From Lachnospiraceae bacterium (GTDB taxonomy: Bacteria; Bacillota; Clostridia; Lachnospirales; Lachnospiraceae): a DNA stretch of 64,000 nt. The notes under the pieces were generated by a model. That model had not been told where the DNA came from and did no database searches. It saw nothing but the letters and a program-made list of their open reading frames with translations. The stretch is from contig JAAVZU010000047.1 in NCBI GenBank assembly GCA_022791815.1, positions 18,832 through 82,831 of the forward strand. The letters run 5' to 3'. The position numbers and the translations under genes were made by a program. Below are positions 34,773 through 44,239 of the stretch, in pieces (within the stretch, counting starts at the first letter, position 1; the number at the start of each line of letters is the position of its first letter).

Positions 34773-35558
34773 ATGAACAGACCATTGCATGTCTTATTAA
34801 TTGAAGACGATCAGGATGTGTGCCAACGTTTTAAGGATGCAATAGATGATAGAGAAGACATAACCTTAGTTGGTAGTACCAACAATTCCTATCATGCTTT
34901 AGAACTTATGCAAAAAGATACTCCTGATGTGGTTATTTTAGATTTAGAACTACACTATGGCAAAGGAAATGGCTTACTCTTTCTTAAAGAGTTACAAAAT
35001 ATTTCTACGCCTTTTTCACCATATATTTTAATTACAACCAATAATTCCAGTCCCACCACTTACCAATACACAAGAGAAAATGGGGCTGATTTCATTATGT
35101 ACAAACATCAGTGCGATTATTCGGAAACAAAAGTAATTGAATTTCTTTGCACAATGTCTTCTGTTATCCGTTATAACCAGAAACGTCAAAATCCATTGTA
35201 TGCCACCTCTGAAACTTCACTCCAGAGAAAGCAACGGCTTAAACATATTGTTTCACAAGAGTTGGATAATGTTGGTATTAATCCAAAGTTTCTTGGATAT
35301 CAATATTTAATAGATGCCATTCTCTTGATTGCCAATGATGCCTCATCTAACATTACTGTATCACTTGCAAAAAAATACGGAAAATCCTCAGCAAGTGTAG
35401 AACGCGGTATACAGAATGCTATCAACTATGCTTGGAATACAATGGATATTGATGAACTTTTGTTGCATTATACAGCAAAAATTCGTTCTTCAAAAGGTGT
35501 TCCTACAGTAAACGAATTTGTATTTTATTATGCAAACAAATTAAAAAATGAGTGTTAA
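34773..35558 (+). CDS. response regulator with Spo0A-type DNA-binding domain
   Basis: 261 aa from the ATG at 34773, behind AAGGAGATG. The receiver has VLLIEDDQDV and VVILDLELHYG (phospho-Asp near residue 55). The C-terminal domain (about 155-258) matches the Spo0A output domain: GINPKFLGYQYLIDAILLIA, then YGKSSASVERGIQNAINYAW and PTVNEFVFYYANKLK, the region that reads 0A boxes. It is a Spo0A-like paralogue, probably not Spo0A itself. Divergent from the CIS operon and followed by its kinase. Confidence 0.85.
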   Translation: MNRPLHVLLIEDDQDVCQRFKDAIDDREDITLVGSTNNSYHALELMQKDTPDVVILDLELHYGKGNGLLFLKELQNISTPFSPYILITTNNSSPTTYQYTRENGADFIMYKHQCDYSETKVIEFLCTMSSVIRYNQKRQNPLYATSETSLQRKQRLKHIVSQELDNVGINPKFLGYQYLIDAILLIANDASSNITVSLAKKYGKSSASVERGIQNAINYAWNTMDIDELLLHYTAKIRSSKGVPTVNEFVFYYANKLKNEC

Positions 35559-35595
35559 ATTAGTGGTTTTTATTTAAAAATTTTAAAAATAATTC

Positions 35596-35628
35596 CCAAA
35601 AACTCATGCTATCAACTCCTTTCCTTGT
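35596..35628 (+). terminator. hairpin after the response regulator gene
   Basis: A 10-bp stem (ATGCTATCAA, 35596-35605, with TTGATAGCAT, 35619-35628) is followed by AAGAATATCTTTTTTAG. The T-run is delayed, so termination may be partial and leave the kinase gene co-transcribed. Confidence 0.5.
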
Positions 35629-35713
35629 TTGATAGCATAAGAATATCTTTTTTAGTTCAAAAAATAATTTGGTACATGGGGTATACTTTTTGTAGAAAAA
35701 AGGGGGTTTTTGT

Positions 35714-37201
35714 ATGTTACAATTATGGATACGATATACTTCTGTTCTGTTATGCAGTGATTACATATATCAAAAATTATTAATGGTAAAAGAATCTTCC
35801 AAATTACAAAAGAGGTTATTCCTTTTATTTTGTTTACCTGTTTTCTTCTTATTATCATATTTGCCTGAATCCATTCAGTATTTTAGTTATGCCTTACTTC
35901 CTTTGTTTCATTTCATATATTATGGAATTACAACCAGAACACACAGTGACACAATCTTTATAACCCTCTTACTGTCTTATGGTTTGTGCTACTGTATATT
36001 TTTAATATCTGGTTTTCTAAGTGCATTAGCCTTAGCAGCCATATGCTGGTTCTTTCTAAACAAAACGGATCTGCCTGATATAATTATTCAATTATCAGTC
36101 TGTCCATTCATGTTTCTGTTTTGTCAAATTCCATTTCGCATTACACGATTAAAGAAGGGCATGCCATTTTTAAAAAATCAACATATAACGACCCTTGGCT
36201 CTCTCCTTGGTTTGTCTGTTTTACTTTCTACTATGTTAGTTAGCAGCCTGACTATTAAAGAAGCGGAACAGTTTCAGTGGACAATGTTACTCTTTCTCTT
36301 TATTTTTATATTGTTTTTATTTCTTTTTACTTGGTGGAGAAGCCAATTACACCGAACCTACTTGGAACAATTAAGAAACAGAGACATCAAACGAATGGAA
36401 GAAGAATTGCAAGACTGTCAAGATACGATAACCTCTTTAAAAGAAGAAAATCAGAAACTGGCAAAATTGATTCATCGGGATAATAAGCAGATTGCTGCAC
36501 TAGAGCTTGCTGTGGAAACCTTTCTCTCGACTCCTTTTGAAGACAAGGAATCCAGAAAGGAAATAGGGAATAAACTTTTGCTAGAGCTGCAAAAGGAAGA
36601 TTGCGGACGAAAGCAAATGGTTTCTGACCTTTCTAAACCTGAAACTCTTTCGTTTACAAATATACTTTCTATCAATTGTCTGCTCAATTATATGATTCAT
36701 AAAGGACAAGCAGGAGGTATTTCTTTAGAGGTTTCTTTAACTGGAAATATACACTATTTTCTTGAAGAAATAATGGAGGAGCATGATTTCTTGACACTTC
36801 TTGCCGATTTGCTTGAAAACGCATTGATTGCTACCAAGCATGGAAAAGGAACTCAGATTTTATTACATTTTGGAATTATAGAGGAATATTATTCCATTAG
36901 TGTATGGGATTCCGGGATTCCATTTACAAAAGAAACCCTTCTCCATCTTGGAATAAAACAGTATACTACCCATAAAAAAGATGGGGGCAGTGGAATTGGT
37001 TTAATGAGTACCTACGAGCTATTACAGAAATACCAGGCAAGTATACAAATAGAAGAATATATGAATAGTGCAAGTCTATATCAAAAGAAAGTTTCCATTC
37101 TCTTTGATGGTAAATACGAATACAATCTGTATACCAAACGGGATAAAAAGGAACTCTCTTATCTACATCAGAGAAAGGATTTACATATAACGCTGCTATA
37201 A
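35714..37201 (+). CDS. GHKL sensor histidine kinase (AgrC-like)
   Basis: 495 aa. Five to seven membrane helices in residues 30-230 (LFLLFCLPVFFLLSYLPESI, TMLLFLFIFILFLFLFTWW). Then a dimerisation helix with LIHRDNKQIAA (His near 253), the N box DLLENALIATKHG (about 365) and the G box GGSGIGLMSTYELL (about 424). Polytopic input like this usually senses a peptide or membrane state. It presumably phosphorylates the Spo0A-like regulator just upstream. The repeat unit TTTTTGTAGA and the run GGGGGTTTTTGTATG precede the start, echoing the 34.5-kb array. Confidence 0.85.
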   Translation: MLQLWIRYTSVLLCSDYIYQKLLMVKESSKLQKRLFLLFCLPVFFLLSYLPESIQYFSYALLPLFHFIYYGITTRTHSDTIFITLLLSYGLCYCIFLISGFLSALALAAICWFFLNKTDLPDIIIQLSVCPFMFLFCQIPFRITRLKKGMPFLKNQHITTLGSLLGLSVLLSTMLVSSLTIKEAEQFQWTMLLFLFIFILFLFLFTWWRSQLHRTYLEQLRNRDIKRMEEELQDCQDTITSLKEENQKLAKLIHRDNKQIAALELAVETFLSTPFEDKESRKEIGNKLLLELQKEDCGRKQMVSDLSKPETLSFTNILSINCLLNYMIHKGQAGGISLEVSLTGNIHYFLEEIMEEHDFLTLLADLLENALIATKHGKGTQILLHFGIIEEYYSISVWDSGIPFTKETLLHLGIKQYTTHKKDGGSGIGLMSTYELLQKYQASIQIEEYMNSASLYQKKVSILFDGKYEYNLYTKRDKKELSYLHQRKDLHITLL

Positions 37202-37227
37202 AAAATCCAACCAAACATATACATAAC

Positions 37228-37273
37228 AAAATGGGTGTGTTATATAAGGCTAATAATACAACACACCCATTTT
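37228..37273. terminator. bidirectional terminator between kinase and ABC permease
   Basis: A 14-bp stem: AAAATGGGTGTGTT (37228-37241) pairs with 37260-37273. It separates converging genes and can serve both strands; the T-run is short on both. Confidence 0.75.
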
Positions 37274-37298
37274 ATATTGAAAGTTTTTTCTATCATGC

Positions 37299-38069
37299 TT
37301 ACAAGTTCTTTTTACTTATAAGATAATATCCAATCCCTAATTCCATCATTGATATTATTATTGTTATTACTATACTTTTTCCATATGCTCTTGGCTCTGC
37401 CAGTCCCGTCAGAAGTTCTCCTGAAACGGTTAATTTCCCTGGAAGATAATCTATAATCTTAGAAAACATCGTTCCCACAAAATTTACTCCAAATACTGCT
37501 GCTGTACCAATTAAAACTCCAATATTACTTTGAAATACTGAAGTCATAAACACCAGAACACTTATCAGCCATATTCCAAATAGGTAATAACAAAGCAGGG
37601 CAAATCCAATATGTTCTGCAATCTCATTTCCCCAAAAGTAAGCATTGTATCCATAGGTGATTCCTACGGTACACCAATAGCCAACTGTCCAGCAAACAAA
37701 AATCAATGCAGTTTTTGCTGCAAGTATTGTGTGTGGAGAAATACCTTTTGTAAAAATTGGAATTAATGTTCCCTTTTGATACTCTTTACTAATTGTGTCG
37801 CTAAACATTATTAAAAGTACTATAATAATCATAGATATATTTTTAAAGAACTGAGTCCAAGAACTCAAATCATTTACAATTACCTCTGACACAGTCAAAC
37901 CCATTTTAGACAAATCCTCTGACATAATCTCCATAAGCCATGGTGTCAGCTTTGCTATTGCCGGATTGGATATTCCAAATATCAAAAACACAATTCCAAG
38001 AATTAAAAATTTTCCAGTACGGATAAGCTCTAACCACTCCTTTTTAAAAAATTCAAAAAAAGCTCTCAT
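37299..38069 (-). CDS. ABC-2 type transporter permease
   Basis: 256 aa, six predicted membrane helices (FLILGIVFLIFGISNPAIAK, MIIIVLLIMFSDTISKEYQK, SVLVFMTSVFQSNIGVLIG). The pattern SKEYQKGTLIPI is typical of ABC-2 permeases. It overlaps the ATPase gene by four bases. Substrate unknown; this arrangement with an XRE regulator and a PLDc_N protein usually exports a peptide or protects against one. Confidence 0.85.
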   Translation of the reverse strand: MRAFFEFFKKEWLELIRTGKFLILGIVFLIFGISNPAIAKLTPWLMEIMSEDLSKMGLTVSEVIVNDLSSWTQFFKNISMIIIVLLIMFSDTISKEYQKGTLIPIFTKGISPHTILAAKTALIFVCWTVGYWCTVGITYGYNAYFWGNEIAEHIGFALLCYYLFGIWLISVLVFMTSVFQSNIGVLIGTAAVFGVNFVGTMFSKIIDYLPGKLTVSGELLTGLAEPRAYGKSIVITIIISMMELGIGYYLISKKNL

Positions 38070-38983
38070 CTTATGTTCACTTCCTTTTCCATTATTTTCA
38101 AAAATAAATCCTCCAAAGTAGGTTCTAATTGTTCTATTTTATGAATCTGCATTTGATTCTTGGCAATATATTTCATATAGGCAAAAATTTTATATCTTTC
38201 TTGGGGATAGTATTGAAGCTGGTAGGAATTTCCCCATTTTCCTCCTGGAAATACCTCAAAAAATTGCTTTGCATCTTTTTCATTTTCAAATAAAATTTCT
38301 ATTCCAAAAGTCTTGTGGGAACTTTTTACTTCATCCAAAGAACCAGATAAAATAATTTCCCCCTTGTCTATAAATGCAATATTATCACAAATCCTTTCTA
38401 CATCTGTTAAAATGTGTGTAGAAAATAAAACTGTAGTTTCCTCCCTGACAGAAGATAAAATATCGAGAATTTCCTTTCTTCCAATAGGATCTAATGCTGA
38501 GGTTGGTTCGTCACAAATCAACAATTTAGGCTTGTGAAGAAGTGCTTGGGCAATCCCTAAACGCTGTTTCATTCCTCGTGAAAATCCACGGATTCTTTTT
38601 TTATAGGAAGATAATCCCACTACATTCAGCATTTTATTTGCTCTTTCATCCACATTTTTCTTATCTAAACCTGTAATTCTTCCACATAGCCTTAGGTATT
38701 CTTTAGGCGTCATGTATTCATAATATTCTGGTACATCGGGCAAGTATCCAACAAAACAGTTTGTTTTATTCTTATTTGTTGTTACCTTTTCCCCATTTAT
38801 CAAGATCTCACCTGCATCTGGTGCAAGCAGACCAAGTATCATTTTCATGGTAGTTGTTTTTCCCGCACCATTTTGTCCAATAAATCCATAAATTGAATGT
38901 TTTGGCACTTCAAAGGATAAATTATCAATAATTTTATGACTGCCAAAAGATTTTGAAACCCCATTCACTGTTAACATATTCAT
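38066..38983 (-). CDS. ABC transporter ATP-binding protein
   Basis: 305 aa. Walker A GQNGAGKTTT, signature FSRGMKQRLGIA, Walker B LLICDEPTSALDP, H-loop STH. A C-terminal extension (about 220-305) is common in CcmA/BcrA-type exporters. Partner of the permease at 37299-38069. Confidence 0.95.
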   Translation of the reverse strand: MNMLTVNGVSKSFGSHKIIDNLSFEVPKHSIYGFIGQNGAGKTTTMKMILGLLAPDAGEILINGEKVTTNKNKTNCFVGYLPDVPEYYEYMTPKEYLRLCGRITGLDKKNVDERANKMLNVVGLSSYKKRIRGFSRGMKQRLGIAQALLHKPKLLICDEPTSALDPIGRKEILDILSSVREETTVLFSTHILTDVERICDNIAFIDKGEIILSGSLDEVKSSHKTFGIEILFENEKDAKQFFEVFPGGKWGNSYQLQYYPQERYKIFAYMKYIAKNQMQIHKIEQLEPTLEDLFLKIMEKEVNIR

Positions 38984-39184
38984 TTAGTCTTCTTCCTTTC
39001 CAAGTAATAAATATAAAATGGGTCCAATAAACTCACATCCTATAATTGCTATTAATAGCCACATTCCTCTTGAGCCTCTTTTATATCTGTCATGAGTTAA
39101 AATATGGCGAATCACATAAAACATTAAACCAAATTCTATAATAATGAGTGGTATCAAAAATGGTAAAATTTCTTTAATTTCCAT
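38984..39184 (-). CDS. PLDc_N domain membrane protein
   Basis: 66 aa. Two membrane helices (FLIPLIIIEFGLMFYVI and MWLLIAIIGCEFIGPILYLL) ending LLGKEED, the pattern of the phospholipase D N-terminal (PLDc_N) family. In Clostridia it commonly travels with this ABC exporter and XRE regulator. Overlaps the regulator gene by 11 nt. Confidence 0.8.
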   Translation of the reverse strand: MEIKEILPFLIPLIIIEFGLMFYVIRHILTHDRYKRGSRGMWLLIAIIGCEFIGPILYLLLGKEED

Positions 39185-40295
39185 GAATTTTTCCTCCTTC
39201 TAATTCCTTTTTCATTTGCTTAAATTCCTTTCTGTCACGAATATGGTCAAAACATGGATTTCCAAAAGCTTCTATTGCATTATTCCAAATCAATTCGGTT
39301 TCTCTTACTGCTCCAATATATGACTCATCCTGTTCCATCCATTTTTCCAATTTATTAAAAAATGCGTCCCCATGCAATGTAACTTTATCTATTAACATAA
39401 GTCTATGCACATCTTTTATATATTTTTTTAACATAACAATAGTTTTTTCATCTTCTTGGAAAATACCATAAATTATAGCCGCCTGATAGTGAAATTGAGC
39501 ACAAACATTGGGATGTAATTCTTTCAACCCAAAGCTTTCCACCAATTGTTCAAATCTCTTTATTGTTTCCTCACAAACTTCCAGATTATCTGTATGAATC
39601 TGTAAATATTCTATCCCATTAGACATCAGGCTGAGTAAATTCATATACATACTTGCCTGTACTGTTTCCTCTGCCTTTTCTTTTTTCTGTCCCATTAAAT
39701 ATGCTTGTGTTAACACACCTTCCAATTGCATATTCATCTGTTCCATGTGAACCACTTCCTCCAGAATTTCCACTACTTTTTCATGTCTTCCAAGCTGGAG
39801 GTTAGATATTCCTTGAATCGCAGTAGTATTCTTACAAATCTGAATATCTTTACAATTTTTTAAAACATGCTCACATAACTTTAAAATTTCTTCAAGGATC
39901 TCTTGTTGTTTCCCTTCTCCTGCTAACATATAATGATTAAGCCAAAGTACACTTACCTGATACAAAAAAGGATAACAGGAATAGTATTTTTGAACCATTT
40001 TCCTACTTTCTTCCATAACTTCCAAGAAAGGCATTGTCACAAAATTATTTGCCAATTCCCGATACTTTCTCATAATTTGTTCTTTGCTAAGCTGGGGTTC
40101 ATATCCAATTAACTCATCTATGGTTACATCAAAAAAGGCAGCAAGCTGAGGAAGTATCAATATATCTGGCATACTTTGTCCATTTTCCCACTTTGATACA
40201 GAAGCTTTGGAAACTCCTACAAAATTTGCAAGTTCTTCCTGAGTAATTTTTTTCTTTTTTCTAAAAAAAGCTATATTTTCTGATAATCTTAACAT
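39174..40295 (-). CDS. XRE-family regulator with TPR-like C-terminus
   Basis: 373 aa. The HTH lies at residues 4-60 (KKKITQEELANFVGVSKASV, SKWENGQSMPDI). The rest is helical and repeat-like, typical of Rgg/PlcR-style regulators that bind a peptide. Lead gene of the ABC operon. Upstream 40296-40487 shows no gene. Confidence 0.85.
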   Translation of the reverse strand: MLRLSENIAFFRKKKKITQEELANFVGVSKASVSKWENGQSMPDILILPQLAAFFDVTIDELIGYEPQLSKEQIMRKYRELANNFVTMPFLEVMEESRKMVQKYYSCYPFLYQVSVLWLNHYMLAGEGKQQEILEEILKLCEHVLKNCKDIQICKNTTAIQGISNLQLGRHEKVVEILEEVVHMEQMNMQLEGVLTQAYLMGQKKEKAEETVQASMYMNLLSLMSNGIEYLQIHTDNLEVCEETIKRFEQLVESFGLKELHPNVCAQFHYQAAIIYGIFQEDEKTIVMLKKYIKDVHRLMLIDKVTLHGDAFFNKLEKWMEQDESYIGAVRETELIWNNAIEAFGNPCFDHIRDRKEFKQMKKELEGGKIHGN

Positions 40296-40487
40296 GTATA
40301 TCCTCCTTCAATACTTTTCTATTCCTATTCTACCAAACATAAGAAAAATACACGATAGATTCTCTGGAAACTTCAAGAAAAAAAGTCAACTGATAAGAAA
40401 CTTCTTTATGGGACAAACTTTTCTATAAAGCGAAAAAAATATAGCTAAAATTCATGTAGCTATACTTTTTCATTATTTTTTATTTGT

Positions 40488-40622
40488 AACTGTTCAGAAT
40501 CATGAACAGTTACGTTTAAGCACATAATAATTCGCCTTCGGCGAAGGGGCTTAAACATTACAAAATACACTTTTTCTTACGAAATACGCAGTAAATACGT
40601 GATTCTACCTGAATAGTTACCT
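40488..40622 (+). repeat. dispersed intergenic repeat, copy B
   Basis: Starts GTAACTGTTCAGAATCATGAA, a palindrome closing at ACAGTTAC, then a hairpin TTCGCCTTCGGCGAA and ends CTGAATAGTTAC. It aligns full length with copy A (34605-34739). It lies in the gap between the XRE regulator and the lipoprotein gene. Confidence 0.75.
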
Positions 40623-40644
40623 TTATTTTAATCGTAAACTTTAA

Positions 40645-41436
40645 TTATCTGCATTTTTGCAGTGTGATTCCCTCCAAAATTTCTCTTATCTCCTTCTGAT
40701 ATTGGTTCCACAATTTTTTCTCTACCTCACAATGTATAGCATAATCTCCTTTATCTCCTGTAATCAGATTCGTTCTATCAAGTATCAGAGTATACCAGAT
40801 ATCTCCCTCTATCTCTTCCATAAGACTTTCCGCCTTTAATGGTATTCCCCCATTATCCAAAATTTCTTTTCCAATTGTCACTCCTGTTGCACAGAAAAAC
40901 AATCTGTCTTTATGGTAAAGATATTGGATTTTCATTTTAGGATTCTCTTCTTTCCAAAAACTAATTCCATACTCTTCTAAATCCTTACTTTCAGACTGCA
41001 CTCCCTTTCCCTTGAATGCATTTTGGCAAATTAGGGCTGATTCTTTATCCTTCCTGTCACTTAAGCAAGTACAAACTCTCCGTACATCTTCTGTTGGATC
41101 TGAACAGCAACATTTATTATCTTTACGTATATCCTCATGGGTAGCTCCTACAAAACTATAGTTCCACCCCTTTGGTAAGGTAACTCCCATAATCCCATGG
41201 GAATTTTTATTATGAATGGTAAATTCCACTCTTTTATTTCCTTCTTGTAAATCTTGTGATTCCTTATCCTCCTGATTCTTAGTTATACTTTCTTTGTTGT
41301 CCTTTTCTTCCAGAGTATCCGTTTCATCTGTTGCAGTATCTTCCTTTATTCCACACGACACTAGCAAAACAATACATCCCACCAATGAAAATAACCTTAC
41401 ATATTTTTGTACTTGTTCCCAAATTCCGCTTCTCAT
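40645..41436 (-). CDS. lipoprotein
   Basis: 263 aa. Signal peptide with lipobox: FSLVGCIVLLVSCGIKED, Cys near residue 28. An acidic low-complexity linker (DETDTLEEKDNKESITKNQ) follows, then a beta/alpha domain with a Cys cluster (NKCCCSD). No known family. Third gene downstream of an ECF sigma factor and its anti-sigma-like partner, so it is likely part of that regulon. Confidence 0.7.
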   Translation of the reverse strand: MRSGIWEQVQKYVRLFSLVGCIVLLVSCGIKEDTATDETDTLEEKDNKESITKNQEDKESQDLQEGNKRVEFTIHNKNSHGIMGVTLPKGWNYSFVGATHEDIRKDNKCCCSDPTEDVRRVCTCLSDRKDKESALICQNAFKGKGVQSESKDLEEYGISFWKEENPKMKIQYLYHKDRLFFCATGVTIGKEILDNGGIPLKAESLMEEIEGDIWYTLILDRTNLITGDKGDYAIHCEVEKKLWNQYQKEIREILEGITLQKCR

Positions 41437-41512
41437 AATAATACCTTCTTTCTACTTATTTTGTAATATTTTATCCTCTTCCCTGTTTTTATTTAAGACG
41501 GGGACTTGCCTA

Positions 41513-42331
41513 TTATTCAAGAAGCTCAGCAACAAAAAGAAATTCGTTGTCATGCTCAGTACTAACAATAGATGTCAAATCAATTAAAACCGCCTTATTA
41601 TTTCCAACAACCTTATATATCTTTTTACCATTTACTTTTCCTAAGTATTCTCCTTTTTCTGGTTCTGGATAATAATACCTCCAATCCACTAAACCATATT
41701 CTTTACCATTTACATTAAAAACCTCATTGTATATACAATTATATTGATATATTATATTATTTCTTTTATATGCAATACTTTTTTCAATTGCTATATTTTT
41801 TATAGAATACACCCTAAACGCCTCATTGTTTATAGTTTTACTATATTTCTTTTCAAGATCATTTTCTTCAAGTGCAATATCCTGTATTTCATACAATCTG
41901 TTGTCCCAAACTATATTACATGGTACAAACAAACCTTCACTTTGTACTCTCATATCATCTTGTGTTCGGTCTTCGCTTATTGAGTCAACCTTAGTGGAAG
42001 GTTTCAACTCTTTTACACTTTTCTCCTTTCTTTTCTTTTTGCTCTCTGTTTCCCCTTGCCTCTTTTCTTCTGTCTGACTATTTTTCGTCTGCATATGGCT
42101 TCTATCTATTTCTTTCTGCATATCTGCCTCTGCTATAGGAAAATTATCAAAGTCCTGTTGCAAAATACCACTTCTCCAAATTCCAAAACCGCCTAATAGT
42201 AACAAAGCAATACTTGCTGCACAAAGTACAACTCTTTCTCTTCTCCTTTTTTTTCTCTTTTGTTGTTGTTCATATGCATCCCTTCTTGCTAATAAATCTC
42301 TTGCCATTTCCTCATAATTCTTCATATCCAA
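41513..42331 (-). CDS. membrane protein, probable anti-sigma factor
   Basis: 272 aa. The N-terminus is basic (KRKKRRRER); one membrane helix lies at about 35-52 (VVLCAASIALLLLGGFGIW); a long disordered charged linker follows, then an extracytoplasmic beta domain. A short cytosolic segment, one helix and an outer domain fit an anti-sigma factor. Overlaps the sigma gene by 20 nt, as is usual. No zinc motif is seen, so the class is unclear. Confidence 0.65.
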   Translation of the reverse strand: MDMKNYEEMARDLLARRDAYEQQQKRKKRRRERVVLCAASIALLLLGGFGIWRSGILQQDFDNFPIAEADMQKEIDRSHMQTKNSQTEEKRQGETESKKKRKEKSVKELKPSTKVDSISEDRTQDDMRVQSEGLFVPCNIVWDNRLYEIQDIALEENDLEKKYSKTINNEAFRVYSIKNIAIEKSIAYKRNNIIYQYNCIYNEVFNVNGKEYGLVDWRYYYPEPEKGEYLGKVNGKKIYKVVGNNKAVLIDLTSIVSTEHDNEFLFVAELLE

Positions 42332-42869
42332 AGCCCTCCTTCAAAAGCTCTGTTTTTAGCGATTTTTTTGCCCGATAAACTAACATTTCCACTTGCCGTT
42401 TACTCTTTTTCATAATTTGGGCAGTTTCTGTATTTGTAAATTCTTCAAAATAAATGAGCTGCAATACTTCTCTATATTCTGGCTTTAGTTTTCCTATCGC
42501 CTTATGTACTATTTGCTTTTTTTCTTCTCTTAGATATGCCTGCAAAAGACTATCTTCTTCCCTCGTTAAAAATTCAAAATTTTCCATTGTATCAAAAACT
42601 ATTTTTCTTTTCTTACGAATATAATCCATTGCAACATTTCTTCCAATGGTATAAAGCCATGTTTTAAAAGAATAATGGGGTAAAAATCTTGGTTTCTTTA
42701 CCATTAACTTAAAAAAAGTATCCTCTGCCAATTCTTCTGCTATTAGAATATTTTCTACATATCGATTTATATACAATATCAACCCATCTTTATAATCTTT
42801 TACAATATCTACAATACCGCTATCATCACCATTAAGGAAACGGCGGTAGCTACTTGCACCGTTATCCAA
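42312..42869 (-). CDS. ECF-family RNA polymerase sigma factor
   Basis: 185 aa. I choose the TTG at 42869 (LDNGASSYRRFLNGDDSG) because CAGGAGG lies 9 nt before it; the longer ATG frame from 42986 has no good site. Region 2 is IAEELAEDTFFKLMVKKP and TWLYTIGRNVAMDYIR. Region 4 is LKPEYREVLQLIYFEEFTNT and KKSKRQVEMLVYRAKKSL. It probably controls this operon and is held by the membrane protein downstream. The gap 42870-43180 has no gene. Confidence 0.9.
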   Translation of the reverse strand: MDNGASSYRRFLNGDDSGIVDIVKDYKDGLILYINRYVENILIAEELAEDTFFKLMVKKPRFLPHYSFKTWLYTIGRNVAMDYIRKKRKIVFDTMENFEFLTREEDSLLQAYLREEKKQIVHKAIGKLKPEYREVLQLIYFEEFTNTETAQIMKKSKRQVEMLVYRAKKSLKTELLKEGFGYEEL

Positions 42870-43180
42870 TGATCTAACCTCCTGTTTTAATGTAACGCTG
42901 AACCTTCCTTCACTGTTATATTTTAATATCCACTCCTGTAAAAGATAACAGTTCAGCCATACTGAACTATTATGTAAAAAGTCCAATAGAAACTACTTAC
43001 ATCTATTAAACGAAACAAACTAAAAAATCTCACACTTTTTTCTCTATTAATTTTGCAATTTTTTGTGCCTGCCATTCACCATTTAATATAATAATTTCCA
43101 AATTTTAACAGCAGCCCAATCATAAAAAAATACATGACTAAGCTGCTGCCTATAATTATATCACTTCTTTATTAAATTGT

Positions 43181-43255
43181 AACCGTCCAAAACCATGAAC
43201 ATTGTTACTTATTGTTCTTTCAGTTACTGTTTGCACCGCAGGTGTGAACAGTAAC
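43181..43255 (+). repeat. dispersed intergenic repeat, copy C (partial)
   Basis: TTGTAACCGTCCAAAACCATG resembles the start of copies A and B. It is followed by a hairpin GTTACTGTT (43223-43231) / AACAGTAAC (43247-43255) that overlaps the end of the ferritin-like gene and may end its transcript. Confidence 0.55.
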
Positions 43256-43798
43256 TTCTTTCATTAAAGCCTGCAATAACATAATATGATATTCCTCATC
43301 CTTAATTATCCTTGCCAATACTGCATTTACACAATTATCATTTATCATGTTTATATGCATTTTATACTGATTGATTGCAGCCTTTTCTGCTTCTATATCA
43401 GCTAACAACATCTTCCCTAAGTGTTCTGGAATCGTCAAATATTCTGGTGTCCACATCCTCTGTCTTCCATTATGCTGCTTTGCTATAAAATCAACATTCC
43501 CACCCAGCATAAAAATTAATTCTCCTAACTTTTGCAAATGCATCATTTCTGCCATTGCAATACCCAAAATAGTTTTTGCTATAGAACATCTTTCATAAGA
43601 TAAACGGTTTTCATTGTTAATATATTGTGTAATTGCAGACATCTCAGACACAGCACCACAATAATCCACACTAAGTAAATTGGCATAAACCTGATTTTTT
43701 CTTTCCACCTGAATTGGAGGATATGGTAAATCCATCATAATTGGTCTTACATTTGCAAAACTGCATGTATTAGTCAGGGAGGTCATTTTTTCTTCCAT
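43220..43798 (-). CDS. ferritin-like diiron protein
   Basis: 192 aa. A four-helix bundle with ligand pairs: SEMSAITQY, AEMMHLQKLGE (ExxH), DIEAEKAAINQYK and KDEEYHIMLL (ExxH). This is the ferritin-like/bacterioferritin fold and binds two metals. The N-terminus MMDLPYPPIQVERKNQVYA resembles CotJC/manganese-catalase-like spore proteins. The last codons (TVHTCGANSN) fall in repeat copy C, so the C-terminus may have been altered by the repeat. Confidence 0.75.
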   Translation of the reverse strand: MEEKMTSLTNTCSFANVRPIMMDLPYPPIQVERKNQVYANLLSVDYCGAVSEMSAITQYINNENRLSYERCSIAKTILGIAMAEMMHLQKLGELIFMLGGNVDFIAKQHNGRQRMWTPEYLTIPEHLGKMLLADIEAEKAAINQYKMHINMINDNCVNAVLARIIKDEEYHIMLLQALMKEVTVHTCGANSN

Positions 43799-43971
43799 TA
43801 TAAAATCTTCTCCTAAATTATCTTTATAAGATAATATATTGGCATTTCACAATTATATGCCTTTTTTTACAGATACTCAAGAACTATATAACCTGCTTTA
43901 CCATTTTATTTAATATTGGTAATAATATTATTATAATCCAATGATAATTAATATAGTATAATTATTCTCTA

Positions 43972-44000
43972 TTGACATTTTATAAATCAATTGATATACT
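43972..44000 (+). promoter_or_regulatory. strong sigma-A promoter of the rtcB leader
   Basis: TTGACA (43972-43977), 17 nt, TATACT (43995-44000). Near-perfect. Start of transcription is expected near 44007, giving about 415 nt of leader before rtcB. Confidence 0.85.
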
Positions 44001-44068
44001 GACTAATAAACAAAGAAGCTCGACCTTTGTATTGTAACTATTTAACCCAGCTAGATAAGGAGGACAAT

Positions 44069-44113
44069 ATGCAGTATATGATTAAAACTAATTTAAACTT
44101 AATAACTTGTTAA
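44069..44113 (+). CDS. 14-codon leader peptide
   Basis: MQYMIKTNLNLITC with an excellent ribosome site (TAAGGAGGACAAT). The stop at 44111-44113 is one base before the antiterminator strand that starts at 44115, so the ribosome position can decide the fold downstream. No function in itself expected. No other gene lies between 43799 and 44423. Confidence 0.7.
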   Translation: MQYMIKTNLNLITC

Positions 44114-44114
44114 T

Positions 44115-44239
44115 AAGGTGTGAAATTGTCCTTGGAATTTTCTGAATTAACTTCTTATATACTTGTCTTTATAATTATTCCCAAATATAAGTAAACGTAT
44201 TTTTCCAAATAATTCACACCTTGGACTAAGGTGTTTTTT
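44115..44239 (+). promoter_or_regulatory. transcription attenuator upstream of rtcB
   Basis: The segment TTCACACCTT (44213-44222) can pair with AAGGTGTGAA at 44115-44124 (10 bp). Alternatively its 3' part can pair with AAGGTGT at 44228-44234 to make a 7-bp terminator stem followed by TTTTTTA. The two folds exclude each other. The leader peptide ends where the first strand begins, which is the textbook geometry of translation-dependent attenuation. Later in the leader AGAACAG/CTGTTCT may pair as well. Confidence 0.65.

Noticed and set aside
44115..44239. T-box riboswitch before rtcB
   Set aside because: The conserved T-box core (AGGGTGG-N-ACCGCG) is missing; two short alternative pairings and a leader peptide explain the region better.
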